Positions 34,076 to 44,137 are shown, counted from the stretch's first letter. The stretch is 64,000 nucleotides of DNA from Streptomyces physcomitrii (GCF_012273655.1 NZ_JAAWWP010000011.1:186001-250000), one strand, 5' to 3'. Made by a program: numbers and translations. The notes: generated from the letters alone by a model not told the origin.

Positions 34076-35398
34076 TTGAGCAGCACCACGACGCGCCTCG
34101 CGGGCCCCGACCACCTCTGGTCGGTCGGCGAGCACCTGGACGACATCCTCGCCACCGTCCGTCCGCTGGAGCCCATCGACCTCCAGCTGCTCGACGCCCA
34201 GGGCTGCGTCCTGGTCGAGGACGTCCCGGTCGACGTCTCGCTGCCCCCCTTCGACAACAGCGCGATGGACGGGTACGCGGTACGGGTCACCGACGTCTCC
34301 GAGGCGGGCCGGGAGTACCCGGCCGCCCTGGAGGTGATCGGCGACGTCGCGGCGGGGCAGCACGCGGAGCTGACCGTGGGCCCCGGGCAGGCCGCCCGGA
34401 TCATGACCGGGGCCCCGCTGCCGCCCGGCGCCGAGACCGTGGTCCCCGTCGAGTGGACCGACGGCGGGCTCGGCGAGGGCCCCGTCGACTCGATGCCGCC
34501 CGGCGCCGCCGGGGGCGCGGACGGCGAGGTCCGCGTCTTCCGCCCGGCCCCCGAGGGCGCCCACGTCCGCAGGGCGGGCAGCGATGTCCGCGCCGGGGAG
34601 CGGGCGCTGCGCGCCGGCAGCGTGCTCGGCGCCCCGCAGATCGCCCTGCTCGCCGCGATCGGCACGAAGACCGTCCGGGTCCGCCCCCGCCCGCGCGTCG
34701 TGGTGCTCTCCACCGGAAGCGAACTCGTCCAGCCCGGCGTCCCGCTCGGCCCCGGCCAGATCTACGACTCCAACTCCTACGCCCTGACCGCCGCCGCCCG
34801 GGAGGCGGGCGCGATCGCCTACCGGGTCGGCGCGGTCGCCGACGACCCCGAGACCCTGCGCGCCACCATCGAGGACCAGCTCATCCGCGCCGATCTCCTG
34901 GTCACCACCGGCGGGGTCAGCGTCGGCGCCTACGACGTGGTCAAGGAGGCGCTCTCCTCCACCCGGGACGCCGAGGAGGACGGCAGCGGCGTCGAGTTCC
35001 GCCGGCTCGCCATGCAGCCCGGCAAACCGCAGGGCTTCGGCTCCATCGGCCCCGACCACACCCCGCTGCTCGCCCTGCCGGGCAACCCGGTCTCCTCGTA
35101 CGTCTCCTTCGAACTCTTCGCCAGACCCGCGATCCGCACCCTGATGGGCGTGGCGGACATCCACCGGGAGTCCGTCCGCGCCGTGCTGCGCAGCAAGAAG
35201 CCGCTCGGTTCGCCGGAGGGCAGGCGGCAGTACCTGCGCGGCCGCTACGACGCGCGGCGCGGCGAGGTCACGCCCGTCGGCGGCTCCGGTTCCCATCTGG
35301 TGGCCGCGCTCGCCAAGGCCGACGCCCTGATCGTGGTCCCGGAGGAGACGACCGGGCTGAAGCCGGGCGCCGAGGTCGAGGTGCTGCTGCTCGGCTGA
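34076..35398 (+). CDS. glp: MoeA/gephyrin-like protein, probable divisome protein Glp
   Basis: 440 aa with the complete MoeA fold: [75 protein letters not shown] and [17 protein letters not shown]. MoeA inserts molybdenum into molybdopterin. In Corynebacterium the paralogue in the galU-rimJ-glpR locus (Glp) instead works in cell division with its membrane receptor GlpR, whose Streptomyces counterpart is SepX. Here both are in the same locus, with sepX at 37866. TTG at 34076 has GAGGAG ten bases upstream. The neighbouring moaC and mogA genes mean a molybdopterin role cannot be excluded. Confidence 0.88.
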   Translation: MSSTTTRLAGPDHLWSVGEHLDDILATVRPLEPIDLQLLDAQGCVLVEDVPVDVSLPPFDNSAMDGYAVRVTDVSEAGREYPAALEVIGDVAAGQHAELTVGPGQAARIMTGAPLPPGAETVVPVEWTDGGLGEGPVDSMPPGAAGGADGEVRVFRPAPEGAHVRRAGSDVRAGERALRAGSVLGAPQIALLAAIGTKTVRVRPRPRVVVLSTGSELVQPGVPLGPGQIYDSNSYALTAAAREAGAIAYRVGAVADDPETLRATIEDQLIRADLLVTTGGVSVGAYDVVKEALSSTRDAEEDGSGVEFRRLAMQPGKPQGFGSIGPDHTPLLALPGNPVSSYVSFELFARPAIRTLMGVADIHRESVRAVLRSKKPLGSPEGRRQYLRGRYDARRGEVTPVGGSGSHLVAALAKADALIVVPEETTGLKPGAEVEVLLLG

Positions 35399-35513
35399 AC
35401 CGCCCGCGCGGTACGGGCCGTGCCGCGCGCGGTACCGTGTCGCGCACACAGGGCCCGTACGCGGCGGTCAGCCACCGGCGGCGGCGCGGCCCGGACCGGG
35501 AGCGCCAGGGCAC

Positions 35514-36029
35514 ATGACAGCGACGGACCGGGGCAGCGGCCCCGAGCGGCACCGCCTCACCCATCTCGACGAGGCGGGCGCCGCGCACATGGTCGACGTC
35601 TCGGAGAAGGACGTCACCGCGCGCACCGCCCGGGCCAGCGGCCGGGTCCTGGTCGCCCCCGCCGTGGTGGCGCTGCTGCGGGGCGAGGGCGTCCCCAAGG
35701 GCGACGCGCTCGCCACCGCCCGCATCGCCGGGATCATGGGCGCCAAGCGCACCCCCGAGCTCATCCCGCTCTGCCACCCGCTCGCCCTGTCCAAGGTCCG
35801 CCTCGACCTCGCGGTCACCGAGGCGGCCGTGGAGATCCGCGCCGAGGTCAGGACCACCGACCGCACCGGCGTCGAGATGGAGGCGCTGACCGCGGTCTCG
35901 GTCGCCGCGCTCACCGTGGTCGACATGGTCAAGGCCGTCGACAAGGGCGCCGTCATCACCGACGTACGGGTGGAGGAGAAGACCGGCGGCAAGTCCGGCG
36001 ACTGGAACCGCCCGGAGGAGCCCCGGTGA
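35514..36029 (+). CDS. moaC: Cyclic pyranopterin monophosphate synthase MoaC
   Basis: 171 aa. [36 protein letters not shown] and [26 protein letters not shown] are the standard MoaC motifs. It converts 3',8-cyclo-GTP, the product of MoaA, to cPMP in molybdopterin synthesis. ATG at 35514. Its TGA overlaps the GTG of the mogA-like gene, so the two are translationally coupled. Confidence 0.95.
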   Translation: MTATDRGSGPERHRLTHLDEAGAAHMVDVSEKDVTARTARASGRVLVAPAVVALLRGEGVPKGDALATARIAGIMGAKRTPELIPLCHPLALSKVRLDLAVTEAAVEIRAEVRTTDRTGVEMEALTAVSVAALTVVDMVKAVDKGAVITDVRVEEKTGGKSGDWNRPEEPR

Positions 36030-36763
36030 CCGACCACACGCCGCAGGCGGGCGACCGCACGCCGCCGGTGAGCGACCGCACTCCGTCGGTGGGCGACCGT
36101 ATCCCGCCGGTGAGTGACCGCACCCCGCACGGCACCGGCCCGCACGCCGCTGAGGCCGCCGATCCGCACGCCGCGCATGCCGCCGGCCCGCACGCCGCGC
36201 AGGCCCCCGGCCCCCGTCCGGCCGGTCCGCCCTACCGCGCCCTGGTGGTCACCGCCTCGAACCGGGCGGCCTCCGGGGTGTACGAGGACCTCGGCGGCCC
36301 GGTGATCGCCGAGGCGCTGCGCGCGCTCGGCTTCGCCGTGGACGGCCCGCAGGTGGTCCCGGACGGCGACCCGGTCGAGACCGCCCTGCGCGCCGCCGTC
36401 GACACCGGCTACGACCTCGTCCTCACCACCGGCGGCACCGGCATCTCGCCCACCGACCGCACCCCCGAGGCCACCCGGAGGGTCCTCGGCGCCCACGGCT
36501 ACGAGATCCCCGGCATCCCCGAGGCGATCCGCGCCCACGGCAACCGCAAGGTGCCCACCGCCGCCCTCTCGCGGGGCCTCGCGGGCGTGGCCCGGCGCAC
36601 CCTGATCGTGAACCTGCCGGGCTCCACCGGCGGCGTACGCGACGGGCTCGCCGTCCTGGAACCCCTGCTGCGGCACGCCGTCGACCAGCTGCGCGGCGGC
36701 GACCACGCCCCGTCCGCCGGGCCCGCGGCCCCGGACGAGGGCGGGGCGGGGAGGTCGCGCTGA
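36026..36763 (+). CDS. MogA/MoaB-family molybdopterin adenylyltransferase
   Basis: 245 aa. The conserved domain starts at about residue 70: [42 protein letters not shown], and [27 protein letters not shown]. The first 70 residues are an odd low-complexity leader with repeated SDRTP and PHAA units, absent from ordinary MoaB, so translation could in reality start later, although no better start is visible. It probably adenylylates molybdopterin before metal insertion. GTG at 36026 overlaps the moaC stop, and its stop overlaps the next CTG start. Confidence 0.9.
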   Translation: MTDHTPQAGDRTPPVSDRTPSVGDRIPPVSDRTPHGTGPHAAEAADPHAAHAAGPHAAQAPGPRPAGPPYRALVVTASNRAASGVYEDLGGPVIAEALRALGFAVDGPQVVPDGDPVETALRAAVDTGYDLVLTTGGTGISPTDRTPEATRRVLGAHGYEIPGIPEAIRAHGNRKVPTAALSRGLAGVARRTLIVNLPGSTGGVRDGLAVLEPLLRHAVDQLRGGDHAPSAGPAAPDEGGAGRSR

Positions 36764-37545
36764 ACAGCCTCGCCTGGCCCGTCGAGCTGGTCGACGGCGA
36801 CATCACCCTGCGGCCGATAAGGCTGCGGGACCAGCGCGCCTGGCGGGAGGTCAACCGGCGCAACCGCGAATGGCTGCGCCCCTGGGAGGCCACCGTCCCG
36901 CCGCCCACCCCGACCGGGCCCGTCGCCCACCGGCCCACCTACCGGCAGATGGTCCGGCATCTGCGGGCCGAGGCGAACGCGGGGCGGATGCTGCCCTTCG
37001 TGATCGAGTACCGGGGCACGCTCGCCGGGCAGTTGACGGTCGCCGGGATCTCCTGGGGGTCGATGTGCTCGGGCCACGTCGGCTACTGGGTCGACCAGTC
37101 GGTGGCGGGCCGCGGCGTGATGCCCACCGCGGTCGCCCTCGCCGTGGACCACTGCTTCCGCACCCTCGGCCTGCACCGCATCGAGGTGTGCATCCGCCCC
37201 GAGAACCTGCCGAGCCGCCGGGTGGTGGAGAAGCTCGGTTTCCGCGAGGAGGGACTGCGCCCCCGCTTCCTGCACATCGACGGGGACTGGCGGGACCACC
37301 TCGTCTTCGCGCTCACCGCCGAGGAGGCCCCCGAGGGGCTCCTCGCCCGCTGGCACCGCACCCGCGGCGCCGCCCCGGGGCAGCGCCCCACCGCGCCCGG
37401 CCTCTCGCCGCGCGCCCCGCACGAGCCCCCGGGCACCGGCTCGCACCGCGAGGCCCCGCGCCCCGGCGCGCACCGGGACACCTGGACGGAACCGGGCCGC
37501 GGTCCGGTCCGCGGCCCCTGGAACGGCCCCGAGGACAGCGGCTGA
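36760..37545 (+). CDS. RimJ/RimL-type GNAT acetyltransferase
   Basis: 261 aa. The RimJ pattern is clear: DGDITLRPIRLRDQRAWREVNRRNREWLRPWE at the N-terminus and GYWVDQSVAGRGVMPTAVALAVDH (acetyl-CoA loop), then HRIEVCIRPENLPSRRVVEKLGFREEG. A disordered Pro/Arg tail of about 70 residues ends it. I start it at CTG 36760, four bases overlapping the mogA stop, with GGGGAGG upstream. The first ATG (36949) would cut off the conserved N-terminus. RimJ acetylates ribosomal protein S5 N-termini in E. coli; the target here is unknown. The position between glp and sepX is conserved in actinobacteria. Confidence 0.85.
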   Translation: MNSLAWPVELVDGDITLRPIRLRDQRAWREVNRRNREWLRPWEATVPPPTPTGPVAHRPTYRQMVRHLRAEANAGRMLPFVIEYRGTLAGQLTVAGISWGSMCSGHVGYWVDQSVAGRGVMPTAVALAVDHCFRTLGLHRIEVCIRPENLPSRRVVEKLGFREEGLRPRFLHIDGDWRDHLVFALTAEEAPEGLLARWHRTRGAAPGQRPTAPGLSPRAPHEPPGTGSHREAPRPGAHRDTWTEPGRGPVRGPWNGPEDSG

Positions 37546-37865
37546 ACGGGCCGCCCCCGCCTCGTATCCCGCCTGCCGGAACGGTTCTCCATGGCCGGAA
37601 CGCACTCCGGGCCGCCGCCGAGCCCCCGAGCATGCCCCGGGCAACTTCCCCTGCCCGAAAGGGCAGTTCCCCGAAAAGGGAATAGGTGTTCGAATAAAAG
37701 CCCGACAGATGCCCGGAAAGGTCCCGCTCAGGGCTTTAATTCCCTTCCGTCGACGGGCTGTTGATCACATCGGTCGGAAGAAAGCTTGAAAATATCAGCC
37801 AGATCGTGCGACACACCGGCCCAATTGGCAGATGGCCTCACGCAATCCCCTCTACCGTGTAGCGG
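37546..37865. promoter_or_regulatory. Region upstream of sepX
   Basis: 320 bp without a gene and with a local A+T-rich patch (about 37690-37800), so sepX probably has its own promoter. TTGGCA at 37825 and TACCGT at 37853 are candidate elements, but the spacing is too long to be convincing. A GACAC pentamer at about 37809, the WhiA core motif, could be relevant to sporulation control but is short enough to occur by chance. Confidence 0.4.
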
Positions 37866-39086
37866 GTGAGCAGCAGCGGCCTCATCTACGCAGTCATTGT
37901 CGGGGCCTGGGCCGCCTACCTGGTGCCGATGTGGCTCCGTAGGCAGGACGAGCTCAACGAGGCCCGTCCAACAGAACGTTTCAGCACCGCCATAAGGCTT
38001 CTGTCCGGCCGGGCGGGAATGGAACGCCGGTACGCCAAGGACCTGAAGGCGCGGTCGGAGGAGAACCCCGAACCGCCCGCCCTCCCGGGCGACGTCACCG
38101 ATTCGGTGGACGTCCGGGCCTTCGCCGTGCCCCCGAAGCAGTCCTCCCGCGCCGAGGCGGCCGAGGTCTCCCGCGTGGAGAACCGGCGGCCGGCGGCGCG
38201 CGAGGAGGCCCGGGAGGCGGCCCCGCGCGAGCCCGAGTACGAGAAACGCGAGGCCGCCCGCGAGAGCGCCCCGGCGGGCCGCGCGGGGGAGCGGCGCCCG
38301 AGGAGCGCGCAGGAGGCTGCCCGCGCCCGGCGCACCCAGGTCCTCGCGCGCCGTCGGCGCACCACCGTGCTGCTCTTCGTGCTCTTCACCGCCGGTGCGG
38401 TGGTGGCCGCGATCGGCGGCCTCGCCTTCCTCTGGGCACCGGTGGCCCCCGCCCTGCTGCTGAGCGTGTACATCGTGTACCTGCGCGTCCAGGAGCGGCG
38501 CCGGTTCGCGTACGTCATGGACCGCCGCAGGGCGGAGGAGGCGGCGCAGCGCCTGCGCGAACGGCAGGCCTCCCGGCGCGGTACGGGCGAGCGGCGCGGC
38601 GGTGAACTGCCGCCCGGCGCGGGCGAGTCCACCGGTCCCGAGCTGCCCGACCTGGCCGCGGACCGCCGCGCTCTGGTCGAGCAGACCGACCACGCGGAAT
38701 GGGTCGACCAGCAGCGCGAGCGCCGCGGCGGCCCGGCCCGGGGCGAGAGCTGGGACCCCGTCCCGGTCCCGCTGCCCACCTATGTCACCGCCCCCGTCGC
38801 CCCGCGCGCCACCGGCAGCACCGACCTCGGCGCCCCGGACACCTGGAGCGCGGCCCGCTCCAGCGCGGCCGACCCGGGCGAGAAGGGCGGGCGCGCCGGA
38901 TCCACCCCGGCCGGCGCCGGGGAGGGCGAGGCGGACGGCACGGACGCCTCCGGCGCCGCCGAGGCCTCCGGTGAGCGCAGCGACGCCCGCCGCGCCGCCT
39001 CGGCCCGCCGGGCCCGGGAACGCGGCCGTACCCCCCTCTTCGACCAGTTCGACGAGGACGGCCGCCCCCGGGCGGCGAACGAGTAG
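37866..39086 (+). CDS. sepX: Divisome membrane protein SepX (GlpR homologue)
   Basis: 406 aa. The N-terminal TM helix (SSSGLIYAVIVGAWAAYLVPMWLRRQDELNEARPTERFSTA, residues 1-42) is followed by a long charged Glu/Arg/Ala linker. A pair of TM helices lies at about 162-202 (TTVLLFVLFTAGAVVAAIGG, then PALLLSVYIVYLRVQ), and then a long disordered tail ending RTPLFDQFDEDGRPRAANE. This architecture and the glp/rimJ neighbourhood identify SepX, a conserved actinomycete cell-division membrane protein and the GlpR counterpart. GTG at 37866. Confidence 0.88.
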   Translation: MSSSGLIYAVIVGAWAAYLVPMWLRRQDELNEARPTERFSTAIRLLSGRAGMERRYAKDLKARSEENPEPPALPGDVTDSVDVRAFAVPPKQSSRAEAAEVSRVENRRPAAREEAREAAPREPEYEKREAARESAPAGRAGERRPRSAQEAARARRTQVLARRRRTTVLLFVLFTAGAVVAAIGGLAFLWAPVAPALLLSVYIVYLRVQERRRFAYVMDRRRAEEAAQRLRERQASRRGTGERRGGELPPGAGESTGPELPDLAADRRALVEQTDHAEWVDQQRERRGGPARGESWDPVPVPLPTYVTAPVAPRATGSTDLGAPDTWSAARSSAADPGEKGGRAGSTPAGAGEGEADGTDASGAAEASGERSDARRAASARRARERGRTPLFDQFDEDGRPRAANE

Positions 39087-39202
39087 CCGACGCGGGGCCC
39101 GCCACCACGGGCCCCGCACCCCGCCCCTGACCAGCCCGTCAGGCGGCCCGCAACGGATTTCCGAGCACCGCGGCCGGGGTGCTAGAGTCTCCCTCGTTGC
39201 AA

Positions 39203-39276
39203 GGGCCTGTGGCGCAGTCCGGTAGCGCACCTCGTTCGCATCGAGGGGGTCAGGGGTTCGAATCCCCTCAGGTCCA
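39203..39276 (+). tRNA. tRNA-Ala (anticodon CGC)
   Basis: Acceptor GGGCCTG pairs with CAGGTCC (one G-T). D arm GGCGCAGTCCGGTAGCGC. Anticodon stem CCTCG/CGAGG with loop TTCGCAT, anticodon CGC. T arm TCAGGGGTTCGAATCCCCT as expected. CCA is not encoded (CGA follows the discriminator A). Confidence 0.95.
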
Positions 39277-39336
39277 CGAAAGCGATGGCGATCTGTATCC
39301 ACGGAAAGCGTGGATCGGGTCGCTTTCGTTGTTTTT
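39277..39336 (+). terminator. tRNA-Ala terminator
   Basis: Nested inverted repeats directly after the tRNA: outer arms CGAAAGCGA (39277) and TCGCTTTCG (about 39320-39328), inner arms ATCCACG and CGTGGAT, followed by TTGTTTTT. Confidence 0.88.
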
Positions 39337-39717
39337 GCGCGGGCTTCGCCGCGCGGGGCGGGGGCTTCGCCACCCGCACCCCCATCCGGCCGGGTGCTGT
39401 TGTCGGTCGGCTTTCCGGTTTGGGTTGCTGCTGTCGGTCGGCTTTCTTTCTCTGTTGCGGTTGTTGGTTGGGTTTGTGGTTTTGCGCGCCCTGGGAGGTC
39501 GGTCGCCTGTTGGCGCGTTTCCTGGAGCATCGAGCGGGGGCCCGAGCGGTCGCGTGCCGGGTTGTGCTGGACGTCGGTAAATCCTGGTGGTGGTGCGGTC
39601 GTTGAGGGGGGATGCCTCTGGGCGGGCGGGAGTCGGTGTGTGCGGCCCTCTTGACCGTTCGTGGTTGTCTCCCCGACTGTGTGGTGGCCGGGTCGCTCCC
39701 GTTTCGCGGAGGCAAGT
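39337..39717. other. Noncoding region between tRNA-Ala and the GH92 gene
   Basis: About 380 bp, T/G-rich on the plus strand compared with its surroundings, which suggests acquired or decayed DNA at the tRNA end. I see no integrase, no direct repeat of the tRNA 3' end and no gene. The GH92 Shine-Dalgarno GGAGG is at about 39708. Confidence 0.5.
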
Positions 39718-42700
39718 GTGAGAAGTCGCAGGGGCCGCAGTGTTCTCGTCGGTGTGCTGGCCAGTGGGATGCTGCTGGCGGCGTCCTCGGTGGCCTCCGG
39801 TGATCCGGGTGGGTCGGCGGAGACGTCGACAACGATGTCAGACGGGCAAGGTCCGCGTGCGGCGGCGCAGTTGGTGGAGGATCCGGCCGACTATGTGGAC
39901 CCGCTGATCGGCACCGGACGCGGCGGGGAGTCCGTCGGGGAGATCAACAACTTCCCGGGGCCCGCGGCGCCGTTCGGGATGATGCAGTTCTCGCCGGACA
40001 CCGAGGGCTCGTACGCGGGGTACCAGTACCACAGCGAGCGGATCCGGGGGTTCAGCCTCGATCACGCCTCGGTCGGCTGCACCGCCTTCGGGGACGTGCC
40101 GATCCTGCCGGTGGCCGGGGAGATCGGCGCGAAGCCCTGGGAGCGGACCGAGCGGTTCTCGCACGACGGGGAGAAGGCGGAGCCCGGGTACTACGCGGTG
40201 ACCCTCGGGGACGCGAAGGTGCGGGCCGAGCTGGCGGCCACCACGCGCACCGGACTGGCCCGGTTCACCTTCCCGGAGGGCGAGCAGGCGGCGCAGGTCC
40301 TGGTGAAGGGCGGGGCCAGCCTGGCCGGGAACAAGCGGGCCGCGCTGCGGATCGAGGGGGACCGCACGGTCACCGGCTCCGCGACGACCGGGAACTTCTG
40401 CGGCAAGGGCAACGAGTACACCGTCCACTACGCGCTCACCTTCGACCGGCCGTTCACCGCGCACGGCACCTGGGACGGCTCCTCGGTGTCCGAGGGCGCC
40501 GACGCGGTGGACGCCCCGAAGGCGGGCGCCTATCTGACCTTCGGCGGGGCGCGCACGGTGCGGGCCAAGGTGTCCATGTCGTATGTCTCGGTGGCCGGGG
40601 CGAAGGCCAATATGGCGGCGGAGGCGGGTGGTTGGGACCTGGCGGCGCTGCGGGAGAAGACGCGGGCCGAGTGGTCCGAGGCGCTCGGCAGGATCCGGGT
40701 CGCGGGCCGCGAGGAGGGCGAGCTGCGGACCTTCTACACGGCGCTCTACCACGCGCTGATGCACCCCAACACCTTCAACGACGCCGACGGCCGCTACCCG
40801 GGCTTCGACGACAAGGTGCGCACCCTGCCCGAGGGCCGCACCCAGTACGCCAACTTCTCCGACTGGGACACCTACCGCAGCCTGGCCCCGCTGCAGGCGA
40901 TGCTGTGGCCCGAGCGGGCGAGCGACATGGCGCAGTCGCTGGTCAACGACGCGGTGCAGGGCGGGTGGTGGCCGCGCTGGCCGCTGGCCAACGACTACAC
41001 GGGGCAGATGACCGGGGACAACTCGGTGCCGCTGATCGCCAACCTCTACGCCTTCGGCGCCCGGGACTTCGATCTGCCCACCGCCCTCAAGTACCTGGTG
41101 AAGGGCGCCACTTCGGTGGACGAGCGGCCGGGCGCCTATCAGGAGCGGCCCGGGGTGCGCAGCTATGTCGAGCGCGGCTACATGCCCAACAACGACGCCT
41201 CCCGCGGCGATCACCAGCGGGTCGGCGGCTCGGTCACCCTGGAGTGGGCGATCGACGACTTCGCCATCGCTCAACTCGCCGAGGCCGCGGGGCAGAAGGA
41301 GACCGCCCGGACCTTCACCCGGCGCGGGCAGAACTGGCAGCACCTCCTGAACCCGGCCACCGGCTACCTCCAGCCGCGCGGCCAGGACGGGCGCTTCCCG
41401 GACGGGCCGCCCTTCCAGCCGCCGCCCCCGGGGAAGTTCGGGCAGGACGGCTACGACGAGGGCAACGCGGCGCAGTACAACTGGCTGGTTCCGCAGAACA
41501 CCGCCGGGCTGATCGCCGCGATGGGCGGGCGGGAGGCCGCCGCCGACCGCCTCGACACCTTCTTCGGCAAGCTCAACGCGGGCCCCAACGAGCCGTACAT
41601 GTGGGCCGGCAACGAGGTCGACTTCTCGGTGCCCTGGGTCTACAACCACCTCGGGCAGCCCTGGAAGACGCAGCAGCGGGTGCGGGAGATCGCCACCACG
41701 CTGTTCAGCCCGACACCGGACGGGGAGCCCGGCAACGACGACCTCGGTGCCCAGTCCTCCTGGTACGTCTGGGCCGCGCTCGGCCTGTATCCCTCGACGC
41801 CCGGCACCGGTGATCTGACCCTGCACGGACCGCTGTTCGAGCGTGCGGTGCTCGATCTGCCGGGCCGGGCGCGGGAGTTGGACATCAGGGCGCCGAAGGC
41901 CTCCGCGAAGACGCCGTATGTGCACGGGCTGCGGATCGACGGCCGGGAGCGGGAGCGTACGTCGCTGCCGCGCGGGATCCTCGACCGCGGCGGGCGGCTC
42001 GACTTCGACCTGGGCGGCGAGCCCGACCGGAGCTGGGCCACCTCGGCTCAGGCCGCGCCGCCCTCGTACCGCACCGGGGAGAAGCCCTTCCTCGCCTCGG
42101 TGACGCCGAACCTGGTGACGGTCCGACCGGGGCGCGGGACGGCCGAGTTGCGGGTGCACGGGCAGCGGCTGGGCGGGAAGGACCGGTCGCTGCGGGTGCG
42201 GGCCGAGGCACCCGCGGGGCTCAAGGTGGCTCCGGGCGGCGGGAGTCTGCGGCTCGATCCGGCAACCGGCAGCGGGGTGACCGAACTTGAGGTCAGCGCG
42301 GCGGCCGGGACGCCCGAGGGGTACTACGAGATCCCGGTGAGCGTCCGAGGGGCTTCGGGGAAGCCGGTGCGCGGGTCGGCGATCGTCCTGGTCGCCCGGG
42401 AGGGCGGGCTCGCCGCCGCCTGGGAGGGCACCGGGGCCTCCGACGACGGCGACCGGGGGCAGGGCGACTACGACGGGGACGGCAACAGCTACTCCCGGCA
42501 GGCGCTCGCGGCCGAGGGGCTGCGGGGCGGGGCCCGACTCGAAGCCTCGGGGACCCGGTTCACCTGGCCGGACGCGCCGCAGGGCCGCCCCGACCACGCG
42601 AGCGCCAAGGGGCAGACCCTCGGCCTCGGCGAGGAGGCGGCGGACGCCGGGCGGCTGCTCTTCGTCGGCTCCGCGACCCACGGCGACCAACGGGGCACCG

Positions 42701-42963
42701 CCACCGTGACGTTCACCGACGGCAGCACCGCGAAGGCGGACCTCTCCTTCGGCGACTGGACCGAGCCGGGCGGCGGCCGGGACCCGGTCTTCGGCAACAC
42801 CGTGGTGGCGCACACCGCCTACCGCAACCAGGCCTCGGGGCAAGGGCCTTCGGCCTTCGTCTACGCCACCGAGCCCTTCCGGGTCCCGGCGGGCAAGCAC
42901 CTGAAGAGCGTCACCCTGCCCGAGAACGACAAGCTGCATGTCTTCGCCCTCGGCCTCGGCTGA
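39718..42963 (+). CDS. Secreted GH92 alpha-mannosidase
   Basis: 1081 aa. An Arg-rich signal peptide (RSRRGRSVLVGVLASGMLLAASSVASG) is followed by the GH92 beta-sandwich (VDPLIGTGRGGESVGEINNFPGPAAPFGMMQFSPDT and FSLDHASVGCTAFGDVPILP). The (alpha/alpha)6 catalytic domain has YHALMHPNTFNDADGRYPG, YANFSDWDTYRS, YMWAGNEVDFSVPWVYNHLG and NDDLGAQSSWYVWAALGLYP. The last 300 residues (TPNLVTVRPGRGTAELRVHG onward) are beta-rich accessory domains of the NEW3/NPCBM type. GH92 enzymes are Ca2+-dependent exo-mannosidases. GTG at 39718 has GGAGG upstream and gives a proper signal peptide; the frame is open to 39661. Confidence 0.92.
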   Translation: MRSRRGRSVLVGVLASGMLLAASSVASGDPGGSAETSTTMSDGQGPRAAAQLVEDPADYVDPLIGTGRGGESVGEINNFPGPAAPFGMMQFSPDTEGSYAGYQYHSERIRGFSLDHASVGCTAFGDVPILPVAGEIGAKPWERTERFSHDGEKAEPGYYAVTLGDAKVRAELAATTRTGLARFTFPEGEQAAQVLVKGGASLAGNKRAALRIEGDRTVTGSATTGNFCGKGNEYTVHYALTFDRPFTAHGTWDGSSVSEGADAVDAPKAGAYLTFGGARTVRAKVSMSYVSVAGAKANMAAEAGGWDLAALREKTRAEWSEALGRIRVAGREEGELRTFYTALYHALMHPNTFNDADGRYPGFDDKVRTLPEGRTQYANFSDWDTYRSLAPLQAMLWPERASDMAQSLVNDAVQGGWWPRWPLANDYTGQMTGDNSVPLIANLYAFGARDFDLPTALKYLVKGATSVDERPGAYQERPGVRSYVERGYMPNNDASRGDHQRVGGSVTLEWAIDDFAIAQLAEAAGQKETARTFTRRGQNWQHLLNPATGYLQPRGQDGRFPDGPPFQPPPPGKFGQDGYDEGNAAQYNWLVPQNTAGLIAAMGGREAAADRLDTFFGKLNAGPNEPYMWAGNEVDFSVPWVYNHLGQPWKTQQRVREIATTLFSPTPDGEPGNDDLGAQSSWYVWAALGLYPSTPGTGDLTLHGPLFERAVLDLPGRARELDIRAPKASAKTPYVHGLRIDGRERERTSLPRGILDRGGRLDFDLGGEPDRSWATSAQAAPPSYRTGEKPFLASVTPNLVTVRPGRGTAELRVHGQRLGGKDRSLRVRAEAPAGLKVAPGGGSLRLDPATGSGVTELEVSAAAGTPEGYYEIPVSVRGASGKPVRGSAIVLVAREGGLAAAWEGTGASDDGDRGQGDYDGDGNSYSRQALAAEGLRGGARLEASGTRFTWPDAPQGRPDHASAKGQTLGLGEEAADAGRLLFVGSATHGDQRGTATVTFTDGSTAKADLSFGDWTEPGGGRDPVFGNTVVAHTAYRNQASGQGPSAFVYATEPFRVPAGKHLKSVTLPENDKLHVFALGLG

Positions 42964-43075
42964 GGACACCGACGCGGGGCGCACAGCGCCGCGTTGAGAC
43001 CCCCGTCCCCTACCGGCACCCGCACAGAGTCGAGACCCGCTGCTCCTACTGGCCCCCACAGACCGGGAGATCGAG

Positions 43076-43948
43076 ATGACCGTGCCCTCTTGGCGGAACC
43101 GCCGCTCACGGCGCCGTCCGCGGTGGCTGCTGCCCCTGTTCGCCGCGGCCCTCGCCGTGCTCTGCGCCACCGGCGCCACCGCCCCCGTACCGGATGCCTC
43201 CCCAGCGGCGGCGCCGACTGCCGCCGGGGGCAAGGGAGTCAGCGTGACGCCGGTCGAGGGGGCCGGTGCGGCGCTGGCCGATGTCGGGGCGTCCTGGTAC
43301 TACGACTGGTCCCCGTCCACCGGTGAGATCGCGCGGCCCGAGGGCGCCGAGTTCGTGCCGATGATCTGGGGCGCGGGCGCGGTCAACGACGCCGATCTGG
43401 CCCGCGCGAAGGAGGAGGGGCAGCAGCTGCTCGGCTTCAACGAGCCGGACATGGCGGGCCAGGCGGACATGCCGGTGGAGCAGGCGCTCGATCTGTGGCC
43501 CCGGCTCCAGGACACCGGGCTGCGGCTCGGCGCGCCCGCTGTCGCCTTCGGCGGGGACACCCCCGGCGGCTGGCTCGACCGCTTCATGACCGGCGCCGCC
43601 GAACGCGGGCTGCGCGTCGACTTCATCCCGCTGCACTGGTACGGCGGCGACTTCGGCCCGGCCGCCGTCGACCAGCTGCGCGGCTATCTGCAGGCGGTGT
43701 ACGACCGCTACCACAAGCCCATCTGGCTCACCGAGTACGCCCTGACCGACTTCTCCGGCTCCACCCCCCGCTACCCGAGCGAGCAGGAGCAGACCGACTT
43801 CGCGCGGGGCTCCGCCGAGATGCTGGGGCAACTGCCGTTCGTGGAGCGGTACGCCTGGTTCACGCTCTCCACCGGCACGGCACCGACCGGCCTCTACGAC
43901 GGGACCACACCCAACGCCACGGGTCTCGCCTACCGCGAGGCGGGCTGA
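43076..43948 (+). CDS. Secreted GH128-type glycoside hydrolase (beta-1,3-glucanase-like)
   Basis: 290 aa. Signal peptide WLLPLFAAALAVLCATGATA, then a short (alpha/beta)8 barrel. SWYYDWSPS at the first strand, LLGFNEPDMAGQADM with the acid/base Glu123, HWYGGDF, and IWLTEYALTDFSG with the nucleophile Glu220 fit family GH128 (glycosyl_hydro_cc), endo-beta-1,3-glucanases acting on fungal or plant wall glucan. ATG at 43076 follows GGGAGA. Together with the GH92 gene 112 bp upstream it may form a secreted wall-degrading pair. Confidence 0.87.
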   Translation: MTVPSWRNRRSRRRPRWLLPLFAAALAVLCATGATAPVPDASPAAAPTAAGGKGVSVTPVEGAGAALADVGASWYYDWSPSTGEIARPEGAEFVPMIWGAGAVNDADLARAKEEGQQLLGFNEPDMAGQADMPVEQALDLWPRLQDTGLRLGAPAVAFGGDTPGGWLDRFMTGAAERGLRVDFIPLHWYGGDFGPAAVDQLRGYLQAVYDRYHKPIWLTEYALTDFSGSTPRYPSEQEQTDFARGSAEMLGQLPFVERYAWFTLSTGTAPTGLYDGTTPNATGLAYREAG

Positions 43949-44086
43949 GCACACGCGGCAGGGCGCGGCCGATTCCCGTACGGTCGGCTCAAGTCCCGTA
44001 GCGGCACTTGGGAGTCCCGCACTGCCAGCTCCAAGTCCCGTACCGCCGTACCTGAGTTCAGTGTCGCCAGTCCCAAGTCGCTGACA

Positions 44087-44137
44087 GGACAGGGGAGTCG
44101 GCCACCGGTCGTACTCCGGTGGCCGACTCCCCTGTCC
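44087..44137. terminator. Strong bidirectional hairpin
   Basis: Perfect 22-bp inverted repeat (44087-44108 and 44116-44137, seven-base loop) between two convergent genes, so it probably stops transcription from both sides. Just upstream the decamer AAGTCCCGTA occurs at 43991 and 44033, with two relatives, a small cluster of direct repeats. Confidence 0.88.

Noticed and set aside
37800-37865. HrdB-type promoter and WhiA site at sepX
   Set aside because: The -35/-10 candidates are 22 bp apart and GACAC is only five bases, too weak to claim.
39203-39717. Integrated element at tRNA-Ala
   Set aside because: The flank is unusual in base composition, but there is no integrase and no repeated tRNA end in the window.
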